Of a stretch of 64,000 bases of DNA, positions 12,801 through 25,283 are shown piece by piece. Under the pieces are notes generated by a model. The model saw only the letters and a list, made by a program, of their open reading frames with translations, did no database searches and had not been told where the DNA came from. A program made the translations under genes and the position numbers. Each line of letters starts with the position of its first letter. Position 1 is the stretch's first letter. Source of the stretch: Bolinopsis microptera (Eukaryota > Ctenophora > Tentaculata > Lobata > Bolinopsidae); the NCBI RefSeq assembly GCF_026151205.1, contig NC_087082.1, positions 10,052,901 through 10,116,900 of the forward strand. Reading direction: 5' to 3'.

Positions 12801-15800
12801 TCGAAGGCAGAAATGTACCGAAATAGAATTTGTGGTCATATATTCCATTTTGCTTGTCATAAGCGATTCAAATGTTTTCTAACATGTCATATGTTTCCTA
12901 TTTTGCGAATCTTCATTTTTGGAAAAATACACATCTTTCATCACGAAAAAGTAGTTTTTTAAAAAGGATTTCTTTCTAAAAATGTACAAATTAATTTAAT
13001 AATGGATAGATCTTAACATAATCGTTTAAGAAAAATCACAACAAATCATTTGACGTTTATCGTTTAATGGTAAGACTAAGTGGCAGGATGCCAACCTTGC
13101 ATGAGTCTGGCGTTTACTACCACTTGCCAATAATATATAAATATAAGAAGAATTACGCAAGAATGAAAAATGCCAATTTTATGAAATATTTGACAAAATA
13201 ATCAAACGCTTATGTATCTTATCGAGTTTAGATAAGATTATCCGGCCATAATGTTTCATATTAAGTATTAAATCTGTTTCATTGCCTTTTTCCTGACTCA
13301 GATTCAGGCGTGCAGTGTGAGTTTCATGCCCACATGGATTGAGTTGAGGATCGAATTATTTTATGATCCGTTTACATACCACGTACAATATTATATGTTA
13401 CACGGCCACTGCTGCAGTCTTCCAAGTTTTAAACGTAGAATTCTTAGGACAACCTCAGTTTGTTTGCATTTAGCAGTATTCATGAGCGTTAACTTTATAA
13501 TATTGTAATAAACTAATTTTGCAGTTTAACAATGATCATTTCCATTAACTTCTCAATAATCAATTTTTCATTGAGTTTAAACTGTTTAAACTGTTTTCGA
13601 TTGAAAAATGAAATAACACAAGCGATTATGGATAAACATGCTCTGAAGTGATGGTGCAACGTCCAGAAGACATTGATAATCATTAAGTAAAGTAAATGAA
13701 GTACTTACTACTTAGTTAAAGTATAAAAGTATAGTACTAAAAACCTGACAAGCGATTGTATACTCATAAGACTAAATACGATTTTACTCTTTAGCTAGCA
13801 GTTCAGCGACGCCAAATAAAGATCTAAAAGGTAAATCCTGATTTGTGACTATCATAAGTATGGGTCATATTTACCTACAGGTAAATTATACGGTAAGTAA
13901 GCAGAGATCATTTCAGATCATTAAAGAAACCTTGGAACTCTTGAAGCATGATAAAACTTGTAAGCAATGCACAAACTTGAAATCCCGCTGTTAGGTTGTG
14001 CTCTGGCTAAAATTAATTAGTAATTAATTAGTAATTAATTAGTAATTAATTAGTAATCAATTAGTAATTAATTAGTAATTAATTAGGTCTTGAAGGCTGA
14101 CCTTGAAGCAGTGCTCAGTTCCTCTATTTTCATCGGAAACTATTTTTCGAACTTTTTGAGACTTAGAATTGACATTGGTTAGGAAATCTGTTAATAAGAT
14201 TATCTCAATTTTCTCTTCAATATTATGTTCTTTTTGGTAATAAGTGATAACGAACAACATGATGAGTTGTTTATAGTTTTCAAGGTAGTTGCTAAGATAG
14301 TAAGATGGGTTTTTGCTTTCTGCACATTTTTGGCTGCAAAGGTGTCAATAATAAATCAATTTTACATCAAGCTGTTAAACATTGCGTTGAACTATTAACG
14401 TAACATAAGCACACTTTTAGCCAATAATCTACCAAGAAAGCAAGACAGCTGGCTGTGATTATTTCATAAACGTTATCTCATAACTTATCTCATAACTTTA
14501 TTTACTGTACCTTACAAGTAACGAAAATATTGATGCCGTTTTTGTTTGGAATGGTGCAACTGATTTGTAATGGTGAGACTTATTTGGAATGATGATTAGC
14601 TTTACAAAATAGTTTTGCTATCTATTTTATTTGGCCATCGGGAAGCTTTCAAACGATTTCGCTGCAAATCGGGATACCACTCCAGACATTTGCACTTACC
14701 CTTATCATAAAAGCGCAGTTGAGATGAAAACCTTTCATCCTTTACAATCTAGGTTATGTTTCTGGCTGATTTATAATATCTTATGTAGAGTTTCCATCTA
14801 AAACATAAAGCTCATTACAAATTGAACTAATTAATACCCTCCCGGCCTCCCCCTCCAGGGAGCAGCACGCCCAACAGTAAAGGTAGCAGTATACTGGATC
14901 AACTAGCCGCCATGTCCAACACAGACGACAAGAAGACGCTCTCTCCTAGCCTACTCAGACTCTACATCGACGAGATGGATCAGAATGGTCAGGTTAGTAA
15001 TGTGATTATTTGGGGGAAGCGGGTTTTCAGGTGTTTATGGTGAGTTGGTCAGTGTAGTAGCCACCACTGAGTTAAGAACATTTTCCAAGGGAGGCTTCTC
15101 CAATATTCCTTGCACAACCTTCCACAACTCAGATCTCATTCAGATGGGAATCCAATTGGTGGTAACCATCATATAAGTATTCGATCTATTCTCGTTTTTT
15201 ATTTTGTTGAATATCGTAGATGCCTGCTGTACAATATGCATTCCGCTTATTGAACAAACAGAAATCTTGTCTCTATGTATACCCGGGGTTGATTCCTAGT
15301 ATAATCCGACGTAATATACTTTGTGGAATTTGTGGAATACCGTCGATCTAGCCCAATTAATTTGTCTTTAAAATGTATTAAAACTTCCTTTATTTTGTCA
15401 AAAACCGGGTCAGTCCGTGTTTAAGCAATCCATCCTGACAGATTGAGATTCTAATTTTAGGGAGATGAAAGGAATACATGCAATTCACATGACTAAGACC
15501 GGAACATTTAATTTTGTTAAGGGCCAATCCGTGGTATTCAGCTACGGCTACATGCTCTACTGACTGAGGCGCGTCAAGTTCTTTTGTAGAATTTAGAACT
15601 TATAGCTGCAGATTCAATAATCCATGAAAAATCAAAGAATTATTTTATACTTTTCCGAGTTTCCAAGAAATTAAATGAGACATCAAGTAAGGGTTATTTA
15701 TTTAGTAATATACCAAATGAGGTTTTTCAGAAGTCAATATCTTATATTGGAAACAGATAAAGTAAGAAAGTAATGCAGTTATTCATGGAATTTGTTTTAT

Positions 15801-18800
15801 GATTGTCCACTGCCCTTCAGCAGACTCCGAGTCAAGTTTAGTCGAAAGTTTTAGAGGGAAGGAGGGTTAGAACAAAAAGAAAGCTAAAAAGAAATTTGGA
15901 TGAGCGAGCGGGGTTTTTGCAGTTTTGTCATATTATTGTATCCTATGTGAGTTCTCTATAATTGCTAAGCTAACCATACAAACCTCTAATCACTTCACCC
16001 ACAGGTGTGTATCAGGGACTTCCTCCGTCATCTTAAGAGAACAGGGCTGCAGCCCTTTAGGGATCCACGTCTCACCGACCTCATGAACAACTTGTCTAAC
16101 GATCCGTCTGGAGTCCTAACCATCAACAGTGAAATTGGTACAATTAATATGTTGAATATTTTCAGCAACCCCATTTTAAGAGATTCAATTTAATTGTGTT
16201 TTAAACCTGACATACAAAACCAAATTCTCACCAATCCGACGGAACCTAGATTTTAGTGGAGGCATTATAGGTAAGACATTGTGGTACCATTTACTTATTT
16301 ACTTATTAATTACATCGTGACAGGTTGTAAGAAGTATATGGATGTGGAGAGTTTTATTGAAGCCACCTCTCCTGTTGCCTACATTCTCAACAAAGCACTC
16401 AGTTCCAATCTCATTATCCCCGAGTTCTCAGACTTTTGTGAGTTTCCTAAAATCTCTTATAAGTTTTAACCTCGTTTTAACCCCGTTTTAACACGTCGAT
16501 AGATCACAGTCTATAAATGTTATTTATTTAACTGGTGATGTTTGTTTCGAAAGTGATATTTGATCCGCGTGAAAGGTTCTAAAGACATGTATATAAATTA
16601 CAATAAACTATAATCAAATACAATAAACTACAATCAATTACAATCAATTACAGGCAATCACAATCAATTACAATCATCACTCCACAGGCAAGGAGATTGC
16701 AGCTATTTACAAGACACTGCTGCCTATTAAAGGAGGCCTCAACGCTCAGTACATTCCGCAGCTCGCTCGAGTCAACCCTGATTTTCTTGGTAAGTGCTGA
16801 AGTGGGGAGGGGGGCGTCCAGCTTGAAGTGGTTAATTATGTAACTCAAAACTCTACCATAATTCCTGGTCACCTTGTTCATATTGCCTTATGAACAGTAA
16901 AATTACTCACTAATTTCCACAGGTATCTCTATCTGTACAGTGGACGGTCAAAGGTTTAACATAGGAGACACTGATATCCCCTTCTGCATCCAGTCATGCA
17001 GCAAAGCTCTGAACTATGCTATATGTGTGGCTGAGTTGGGTCCTAAGAAGGTCCATCAGCATCTGGGGAAGGAGCCCAGTGGTATTGGTTTCAACCAAAT
17101 ATCGGTTAGTAGCCTAGGTTCTGGGTGATTGCTCGCTTCGCAAATAAACTGGTCAAAGTTTCATTTTTCTTTGTTTATTGGCAAAATCCAGGTTATAAAA
17201 ATAGTAGTAATTAACTAACAAGTCAGGAAATCCATACCAACGCTCAAAAAACATTTAACTTCAGCTCGATAAGAACGGTCTTCCTCACAACCCTATGATC
17301 AACCCGGGGGCTATATCTTGCTGCAGTGTACTTAAGAATGGAATGAGTCTTGACGACAGATTTGACTTCGCCATCGGTCAGTCAAACATAAAAATGCCTA
17401 CTTATTTGGCCATTTAATGGTCTGCTGGTGATTTTGACTTACAAATCAAAAATCAAATAAAAAATACAGATAAATGCAAAATTTATTTTTTTGCCGATTC
17501 ATTTCCCTGCAAAATAGCTGTTCAAAGCTCGAACTGTAAATTTATTAATAAATTGATTAATGATCTGCATCTGAAAACAGGCGAGTACAAGAAAATGGCA
17601 GGAAATGAGTTTGTTGGGTTCAGCAATGCTACCTTTTTGTCTGAGAAGTCTTGTGCTGATCAGAACTTTGCTATCGGATACTTCCTCAAGGAACACGGTG
17701 TCTTCCCACCAGGTCTAGTTTATTTTAAAGTTTTTGTTTTCACAAAAGATTTAGTTGGCCTGCATATTTCGAGAAATTCCATCAGCAACTTGACTGGATT
17801 GTGCTCAGTACTTTCATTATATTTAACTTTATAAAGATGCAACAAGGTTCATTAAACATGTTTTGCAGGCACTGAGTTGAAGCAGACACTAGATCTTTAC
17901 TTCCAGCTATGCTCGGTGGAGGCCACAGCTGAGTCCGCTGCTGTCATTGCTGCTACTCTAGCTAACGGTCAGTCCAACACGCTGTAAATTTGATTAACCA
18001 CTTTAACCCTGCTCGACGTGCCAGTTGCAGATACTTTAATAGATATCGCGACTGAGAGCTAAAGACGTTATAACTGAAAGCATTATTTTATTGATGTTTT
18101 GGGACAAACTGAGAGTCTCCAATCAGTCTCCCATTCAAAAGAGCGAAAACAGGTTATTATCATTATGAAAGCATTATTGTACCTATTCGTTACCACAGGT
18201 GGAGTTTGTCCAACAACTCAAGCTTCCTGCATAACTCCGGACGCTGTACGGAACACTTTGTCTCTCATGTACTCCTGTGGTCTGTACGACTACTCGGGAG
18301 AGTGGGCCTTTGAAGTGGGACTCCCTGGAAAATCTGGTTAGTTTAACTTATTTTAATTCATTAATTATTTTGATAAATTGTTTCTAATTGTTGCTCGATG
18401 ATCAGGCTCAATCAACAATTGAATTATATTAGAATAAATAGTTGCACTCTCGTGCCCCTGTTGTTGGATTTAACCTGTTTATCTTCTAGATCCGTAACAA
18501 AACGGAGGTTGAAGGCGGGACCGTACTAGATGTTAAGCATATCTTATCTTAACAATTCTTCCTCTTGTTCAGGTGTTGCAGGTTCTATTTTCATTGTGGT
18601 CCCCAATTTAATGGGTATCTGTGTGTGGTCGCCTCCTCTAGACTCCCTTGGTAACAGCTACAGGGGTATTCAGTTCGCTAAGATGCTCTGTCAAAGATTC
18701 AGCTTCCATCAGGTATCAGCTTCCAGCTCTTTTATTAGAAATCATGACGTTAAAGCTTATCTTTAGCGACGTCTAACAAATCATGCCTAGCATGTTCATC

Positions 18801-19789
18801 ACAATCATCGTGAAGTTTATCAAAGCTGTACGGTAATAAGATAGTAACATATTTTATTGCCCAGTACGACTGCATTAGTGGAGGAGCAAGCAACAAGATA
18901 GACCCAAGACGCTACCAGACCAGTGAGACTAAAGAGTCTCAGATCGTCAACATGCTGTTTGCAGCTTCAGCTTCTGACTCTGTGCTTCTCCAAAAGTACC
19001 TTCAGGTAACCCAAACCGTTCATCTGACACGTTTTGTTTGTGATCGTCAGCTATTCGAATTTGTTAGAGTTGTCTGACATTTAACCGTGCTCTTGAAGTA
19101 AGCTGAGAAGGTACCAAAACGTCTCCGACAGCGAATGTTGTCCCACTATACAGCGACTGTTTTCCGACAGCGACTGTTTTCCGAAGACCCTAATTTTGGA
19201 TTTGGACAAGATTCGCTGTCGGACATGAGTCAGCCAATCAGCTGAGAGGTGTTATATTCTTCAATCAGATCTAACCCAACCTTTCACAGACGGGAGTAGA
19301 TTTCAACATGCCTGACTACGACGGAAGGACTGCACTCCATTTGGCGGTGTGTGGTGGTAACATGGCGGTAGTGAGGTTCCTGGTTGACAAGGCTAAGTGT
19401 AATGTTAACCCCCTTGACAGGTGGAACTCTACCCCTCTTGATGATGGGTGAGTTAAATATTCCTTTAATCTTAGCGGCAACTTCCTCATTAAGTCGTTAT
19501 AATATATACATCGCACAATCTACAATTTCTATTTGAAGAGGTAAGAGGCGTGATTGCAGTGGAATAGTTCGATATGATGCAGTGTTCATAATACTACTTC
19601 CATTTGCTACTATAACTGCCTCAATCATGCTATTTTATAATTATTCGCTTGATGGAGATTTTGTGTTCAAGTGCTACAAAATCATCCCCCAGGTACAAGT
19701 ACGAACAAGACGAGATCATTCGTTTCCTGGAGAAGAAAGGAGGTGTAAAAGGAGAAGTTCTCATCAAGGCGGCCTCTGAACAGTACTGA
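6849..19789 (+). CDS. GLS-like: Glutaminase, animal type with C-terminal ankyrin repeats, 18 exons
   Basis: It hydrolyses L-glutamine to glutamate and ammonia; animal homologues are usually mitochondrial. Exons: 6849-7005, 7255-7449, 10932-11015, 12448-12534, 13795-13830, 14859-14992, 16005-16137, 16324-16437, 16688-16789, 16923-17104, 17265-17376, 17581-17712, 17869-17967, 18199-18336, 18573-18712, 18865-19005, 19290-19447, 19693-19789. All junctions obey GT-AG, phases agree, and the total is 747 codons including the stop. Residues 1 to about 200 are Lys/Ser/Pro-rich and unlike a normal targeting peptide. Residues about 210-290 match the family's EF-hand-like N-terminal helical domain ([12 protein letters not shown]). 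The serine-dependent glutaminase domain follows ([18 protein letters not shown] with the S-x-x-K pair, [56 protein letters not shown]). The C-terminus has ankyrin repeats ([12 protein letters not shown]). [10 protein letters not shown] has Pro where human GLS, from memory, has Ala. The domain is intact; the N-terminal exons and the start codon are less certain. Confidence 0.92.
7023..7121. repeat. 99-bp inverted-repeat hairpin in glutaminase intron 1
   Basis: The ends TTTACCGATAGTTGAAAT and ATTTCAACTATCGGTAAA are exact reverse complements. Inner blocks (CATCTAGC/GCTAGATG, GATGACGCTA/TAGCGTCATC) also pair. It is a compact fold-back element or miniature MITE. Confidence 0.85.
7601..8994. mobile_element. 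1.39-kb palindromic element with poly-G/poly-C ends, TTAA-flanked
   Basis: TTAA at 7601-7604 is followed by 24 G. The left arm runs to about 8286, the spacer is only about 23 bp (8287-8309), and the right arm (8310-8990) is its reverse complement. It closes with 23 C and TTAA at 8991-8994. Arms of about 680 bp match with only scattered mismatches. No protein is encoded; open frames in the arms are mirror artefacts. A single arm of the same family occurs at 40239-40925 and again at 44970-45655. It lies in glutaminase intron 2, so the primary transcript could fold into a very long hairpin. Confidence 0.93.
9016..9215. mobile_element. Truncated copy of the 5697-6054 element
   Basis: The start GCTAAATCAATCTCTACAATCG, the AAAAGGCCCCCCAACCGTTG block and the ATAAGGAAGTTGGTCTAATT block align in order with 5695-5905. 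The right terminus is absent. Confidence 0.7.
9660..10175. repeat. Diverged duplicate blocks in glutaminase intron 2
   Basis: The block around 9680-9800 (ATATGTTTGTTCAT, TTCATAACCTATT, then GACACAGTCTTACAAATTAAGA) resembles 10065-10180 (ATATGTTTATTCAT, TTCATATATC, GACACAATGTAACAAATTGAGA). Divergence is high, so this is an old duplication. Confidence 0.4.
11269..11392. repeat. Two-copy 62-bp tandem repeat in intron 3
   Basis: GTTTGCTGAAATGTCGGAA starts copies at 11269 and 11331. Both run through TGTCATTAATTATGTATGG. They differ at only a few positions. Confidence 0.85.
12014..12397. mobile_element. MITE-like element with CCGG-rich inverted ends in intron 3
   Basis: The left terminus TAGGAACCGACCGG and the reverse of the right terminus TAGAAACCGACCGG pair. 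ATCCGG and TCCGGTT motifs are repeated inside both ends. The flanks are compatible with a TA target duplication. There is no ORF. Confidence 0.75.
14008..14085. repeat. AT-rich short tandem repeat, unit about TAATTAATTAG
   Basis: About seven near-identical 11-bp units lie in glutaminase intron 5. Confidence 0.9.
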
Positions 19790-19916
19790 TGATTGTATGA
19801 AGCGAGGTTGTTTTTTGGGAGTTGTCGGCATTGCATTGACGAACATTTTACGTGGCTCATAACTTGCTATTTATCACAAAGTGCTCGAACATACTACCGT
19901 AAAATACGGCCATAGA

Positions 19917-19922
19917 AATAAA
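19917..19922 (+). terminator. Likely glutaminase polyadenylation signal
   Basis: A canonical AATAAA lies about 130 bp past the stop codon in otherwise non-coding sequence. Confidence 0.5.
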
Positions 19923-19978
19923 TGAAATTTGTAGTTATAATTGTGCTGTGTGCACTTAATACCTTAGCGGACGTAAAT

Positions 19979-20676
19979 TGACTGGACATTAAAATATGAA
20001 CGCTTAAGGCAAATCAGAAATTTTCCATATAATGTCCGTTCAAATAAAGTTCGATTAGGTAGGTGAATATGAGTAAATATACGGCAGGTAAACCTATTTT
20101 AAGGTTGATACATTGAAACATGTTATGACTACTGACCAACAGTATTTTATAGCCTACTACGTTTTATTTTAAGCATGACCAAAAGCATGCGCGGACATAA
20201 TTCTGCACGGACATTGAAATATGAACGCTAGAAGGCAAATCAGAAATTTTCCATATAATGTCCGTTCAAATAAAGTCCGATTAGTTAGGTGAATATGAGT
20301 AAATACGGCAGGTAGACCTATTTTAAGGGGGTATACACCAAAATTGGTCAACCCAAATGACCTCACAGGAAGTTCAGTGACCTGCATCTAGCGCACCAAT
20401 TCCAACCCAAAAAATTTGCAGTTATTTTGCACCCTTCCAAAAGTCTCTAGCACATTCCTATGTTTTGACATTTGCACTTTGACTAGGAAATGGTCGATTA
20501 CAGAAATGAGTGTTCTCGAAATCAAATTGTTTGGGTTGGCATCGGTGCAATTTTAGTTGGTCGACACAAACCCCTGTTTTTGTGTATGCCTGCTTAAGGT
20601 TGATGCATTGAAACGTGTAATGACTACTGACTAACAGTATTTTTTAACCTACTACGTTTTATTTTAAGCATGACCA
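19979..20676. repeat. Direct duplication of about 200 bp, second copy split by a MITE
   Basis: The block 19979-20181 (GACATTAAAATATGAACGCT through TTTTAAGCATGACCA) is repeated from 20207. The second copy is interrupted at 20327-20593 by the TTAA element, then resumes with GGTTGATGCATTGAAACG and ends at 20676. The uninterrupted first copy supplies the empty-site sequence. Confidence 0.85.
20327..20593. mobile_element. 267-bp TTAA-flanked MITE
   Basis: TTAA occurs at 20323-20326 and 20594-20597. The ends are related to the 3809-4595 element (GGGGGTATACACCAAA and sub-terminal GACCTCA...AGTTCAGTGACCTG). Comparison with the neighbouring uninterrupted repeat (TTTTAAGGTTGATAC) confirms insertion at a single TTAA. 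Confidence 0.88.
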
Positions 20677-21854
20677 AATACATAAATGTATTGTATTCTA
20701 TTACATATTAGTAATATGATATTCGTTAAATTCATACATTCAAGATCAAAGTATGAGGTAGACTCAGACACGTTCACATTTTTATTTAGATTTTTACACA
20801 AATTTACGTCATATAAGCTAGCTCCCAAATGTATTAGATAATCTTGAATGTAGAACTGCACGAATTATCTAGAACTGGTTAAATAAGCTATAGAATAACG
20901 TGACTGCAGCATTTAATATTAAGTTAATTGTGTCATGGACATGATATGTGATTATGAATTTCAGAGATTTCTGGTAATATTTCATAATTCAAATTATATA
21001 ATTTTGTTCAATTTCATATTCAGCTTTCACCAATAGATAATATATAACGTTTTGATGTGATCTTTGTATAAGGTTCTCTAAATTGAGTTTTAAAAAGAAT
21101 ATGGAGTATAATTTGGCTTCGGAATAACAAATTCTCTGAAAATTATCGTTTCGGTACAAAAAACATTCGCGTTATCAAATCAACGGCTAATTTGTAATTC
21201 AGAAAAACAATTATGAAGCAATATTATAGAAGCATGATATACCCTTGAATAAATCGGGGCACATTATAAATGATTTGCTACACGTTATATAATAAGGCCC
21301 CTTCCAGCCATTGCCACTGCGAATTTAACCTAAAACCTGCCCAGTTAATAGCGAAATCTGCGAAATTACCACTCCTGCCTAGTAATCTAATTTACCCAGT
21401 GCAGATCAGCAGTATATTACACTAAATCCGCAGGCTAGGTTTTCTCTTAATTTTTTATGGCAAAACCTGCCTCATTAACTAGTGATCCTGCATCAACAGC
21501 GCAGGTATTTGTTATTTGGCAGGCTTTCTATTAACTTGGCAGGATTTGTTATAAAATTATCAATCCATGCCAAATACATTATAATGCTATTATGGTAGAC
21601 GGTAGTGTATCTGTGTAAAATTATCTTTATCCCGGTTGTTGCGACAAGTGAAAATACTCTTATTAGGGAAAGGAGTTTACTCGACGTTTCAATGTAACTA
21701 CATCGTATTCATGATCCAAAAACAAGTGTTAACAAGAATTTCGCCGCGGTTAAACCACGCACGATCAATTTTCCCTACGATGTACTTGTACCATCAATTC
21801 TTTTGAGTGAAAAATGTGACTAGGACTGGAAAAAAGTGCAACATATTTACATAC
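20677..21854. other. AT-rich intergenic sequence
   Basis: No gene is supported. The stretch 21300-21560 repeats CCTGC and GGCAGG motifs loosely, without a clear unit. Confidence 0.5.
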
Positions 21855-22317
21855 TATAAATCAAGAGGCTTGCATATAATGAACATATTGACACGGGTGC
21901 AGAGTTGAGTCTGTACGGAACCTAGTAGTTTCAGATCCTTGTTTAACTTGCCGTACAGCAAGGTCATCCACTACTTTAGCCCGGCGAGGCACATAACTCC
22001 CTCTACAACTCCATATCAAATGTTTCATATATACTAGCCAGGTTTACAAGATATATCCTTGTGTTTGAGAAGAGCTCGTTAGAACTGCTTCCTTTCCCTT
22101 CAGTATCCCACAGTCTCTCGAGTTTCGTAACTGCCAGAGAACTCTCTTAAACAATTACTAGACTCGGTGATTATAAATCAAGAGGCTTGCATATAATGAA
22201 CATATTGACACGGGTGCAGAGTTGAGTCTGTGCGGAACCTAGTAGTTTCAGATCCTTGTTTAACTTGCCGTACAGCAAGGTCATCCACTACTTTAGCCCG
22301 GCGAGGCACATAACTCC
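21855..22317. repeat. Pair of 146-bp direct repeats around a 171-bp core
   Basis: 21855-22000 and 22172-22317 are nearly identical (TATAAATCAAGAGGCTTGC through GGCGAGGCACATAACTCC). I noticed one substitution. The core 22001-22171 is unique here. The size is compatible with a tiny terminal-repeat retroelement (TRIM) or a simple tandem duplication. No primer-binding site or TG...CA ends are obvious. Confidence 0.85.
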
Positions 22318-23114
22318 TATGCAATGCTTTTTTATAAATGAGAAGGATTTGTGCATGGTAAAAATTGAAGATTTATTTCACCAATGCAGCGCCGCGCATA
22401 AACATTTAATAAATCCAGAAAATTGCGGAAAATAACTTTGCGAAGGAGGAATTTCACTGTAATTAATTAACACATGGCTATCGTCGCGCGCAGCATAACA
22501 TATGCTTCCTATACACTTAATTATAGGGGAGTGGTCTATATTGCGAAGGAGCAGACTTTTGTCGACACCGTAGGTTCATCGGGCCACCTCATATATCCAA
22601 ACCCGATTACTTATTCCCTACGATCTTTTTGCCTTCGGCAAGAGTAGGGAAAAAAATTCAAAACGTAAAAACATATATCTGAGGCAAAATTTGTGTACAT
22701 TAATTTATTTTTAATCAATCAACTTTATCCAAAAATTCGATACAAAAAAGTCATAACAAAATTCATAACAAAATTAGTTTATACGACGACAAACTTTTAT
22801 AGTAAATACTGTACATTCCTAAAACTACTACTAAATATACTACACATGATACAGAGGCATGGAGTGCTACAACAGTGAACAGGTGCATGACGTGAAGTGT
22901 GTACTGTGTAGGTATGTATCTAGTGTGGAGTGAAAATGGTGGGAATGGAACTGACCAATGAGAAGTGCGAAACGTGGGAGCCTAATATGGTTTGATTGAT
23001 GTTAAGGGTTAGTGTGTTGAATGCGAGGCGGAAGTGTGCGTGTGTGAGATGTGGTCCCTGTACTCAGAAAGTAAACAAAACCTATAAATATCACTGAATA
23101 TCACTACATGTGTA
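22318..23114. other. Intergenic sequence
   Basis: No gene is supported. A GATCTTTTTGCCTTCGGCAAGAGTAGGG segment at about 22620 forms a small hairpin (TTGCCTTCGGCAA). Confidence 0.45.
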
Positions 23115-23289
23115 GACGATCCCCTGTCTGTAAAGTATAAAATATGTTACACCCTGTTTATTATGTACTTGTTACTAATAAACGTTTAATGGTTTCTAAC
23201 TCATATCCCTTGTTAATGTTAGGTTTGAACTTCAAAATAAGCATATTATGTATGTAACATATTTTTTACTTTACAGACAGGGGATCGTC
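23115..23289. mobile_element. 175-bp MITE with long inverted ends
   Basis: The left end GACGATCCCCTGTCTGTAAA and the right end TTTACAGACAGGGGATCGTC are exact reverse complements. Pairing continues with one offset through AAATATGTTAC/GTAACATATTT, to about 36 bp in all. There is no ORF. Confidence 0.92.
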
Positions 23290-24884
23290 AGTGATGCTAT
23301 TATCATGAAACAGCGTAGTCTAGTACTACTGTTATAGTTCACAAATCCAAAATTTATCCAAATAATTGTTAGTCAAAGCTTATCTGTCGTTTATAATTAG
23401 GGCTATATTAAGGCTTAATAATGTCGGTATCCTATACCCTCTGGAGGATTATAAGTTAAGTTGAGGCTAACTTTCAAAGTCGAATAAAACATTTTTAAAG
23501 GCCTATCTCAAAATTCTGTCTTGCTCATCTCTTCTAAATGATCCCTAGAACATATTCTGAACGTTTCAGCCTTCAGGGTGATTGCTCAAAAAATGTAGAA
23601 GAAGATAGATTTTTAGACTCGATTTTCAGGGCACACGAGTTGAGAACCCCATTAGGACCAATTTACGAAATTTTGGAAAACTGCCAAAAATCAACCAAAT
23701 TATGAGTTAGAATCAAATGAGAGGCAAGAATGAAATTTGTAACGTTTATGAACTGATAGCAATTCACATTTCAAAATTTACTCCTTCATAAACAAAATTA
23801 TCGATTTTTACATTCTACACACTATTTTCAACTCACCCTGTATATCCAGGTGGATGCGGATCGATAAAACGGAGTACGACGGAGACTTGAAGTCGTCTAT
23901 TGTGCGATAGGCATATTTTAGTTTAGGTACATATTATTATTTAAGAATAGGATTAGATTGAAATTTAGAATAACTTTAATCTTTATGTAATCACGTTCTT
24001 ATCCTAATGAAGTAATTGCTCAGTAGTATTTATATAGTTTATATTTTGTTTGTTGTAAATTATCATGAGTCATCTTCACCTCAAATTGTACCGTTAAGAT
24101 TCCACAGTTTCAGCACCTCAAATCATATAAGTTCTCATTTCCCAGCAGTTAGTTTCATACCTGTCATTAAGTTCTGTAGACGCATTTCACTTCAACCAGT
24201 AAGCTTCACTCAATTAATTAGCGATCCTATCAGGCCTATTTAATTTATCACGTGACACACCATCCCATTTATAATCTTCCGCTTTAGTTCACCTTGTTGA
24301 AAGAGTTTGTCACCATTAGTCTGCTTACTCCTTCCTAAACTCATTCCACTTTCATGTCACATGACCATTCCTCACAAGTTTTAGATTCACGAGTATTTCA
24401 TCTTTCTTCCACGAAACTCTTTATTTAAAGTCTTTATTTGTAAAACCTACCACTAAGTCGAGCAGCTAGGTACACCTAGTGTGCATTACAGTTACACTAT
24501 TCTCGGTCAGCGTGCCTTAAGGAATCTCTAATACAAAGCCGAACCGCATGGAGAACGGCACTATATGCACAAGAGAACGACACCTTGTCTTTATGTTTAG
24601 CTTGTACTACTACTAGCTATTGTATGAGTTGCTGGGATGGAACTCATACAACCTGTACTTCGTTTTATAGATCTATATTATAGCGTACGCTTATAGCTGT
24701 ATATTGACCACATTTGATATAATCACATACAACTATAGGAACTCAAGAACCGAGTACCTATCTAGGGATTTGGCTGCAGGACTGGAATCGGTCAGATATC
24801 AATCAATCTTCCTTTTTTCAAACCGGAACCGAGTGGCAAACAGGAGAATTAAAATCTTATTAAAATATTGGAGATTTAAGTATT
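23290..24884. other. Intergenic sequence
   Basis: No coding exon with codon-like composition is recognisable. The short open frames here look random. Confidence 0.5.
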
Positions 24885-25283
24885 CCTGAAACGAAAAATT
24901 CACCAAGTTTTTTTAAAAGCATTTTTCTCCGCGTTTCATGCAATTTGGTCACTTTTGGCGAAAAATAATATTTTGAATTTTCAGTCTCAAAAAAATGTAA
25001 GTGAAAAATCTTCAAAGTTTTTTTCTAAAAACTACTTTTCTCCGTGTTTTAAACTATTCCGATCATTTTGAGCCAATAAAAATTTTGCTTATTAGCTAAT
25101 TGATAATTATCCAATTAACTGATAGTCTGACGTAAAAATTGTCTTACAAAAGTTTTTCCTCCTGATAAGATGAACACCCTCGATTAATCTGCAAGCTTTT
25201 ACGATGTTCAAAACTAAAGATATTCGACAAACAAGAAAGGTGGTAAAAAGTGGTAAAAGTGGCAAAATGTGGCCTTAAGACAC
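24885..25283. repeat. Dispersed repeat, copy 1
   Basis: GAAACGAAAAATTCAC, TTTCTCCGCGTTTCATGCAA, TTTTGAGCCAATAAAA, GCTAATTGATAATTATCCAA and ATATTCGACAAACAAGAAA occur in the same order at 39031-39364 and 43755-44092. This copy has about 100 bp extra before the last block. Confidence 0.85.

Noticed and set aside
21600-22640. A spliced-leader or snRNA gene near the 146-bp repeats
   Set aside because: No Sm site or recognisable snRNA core was found.
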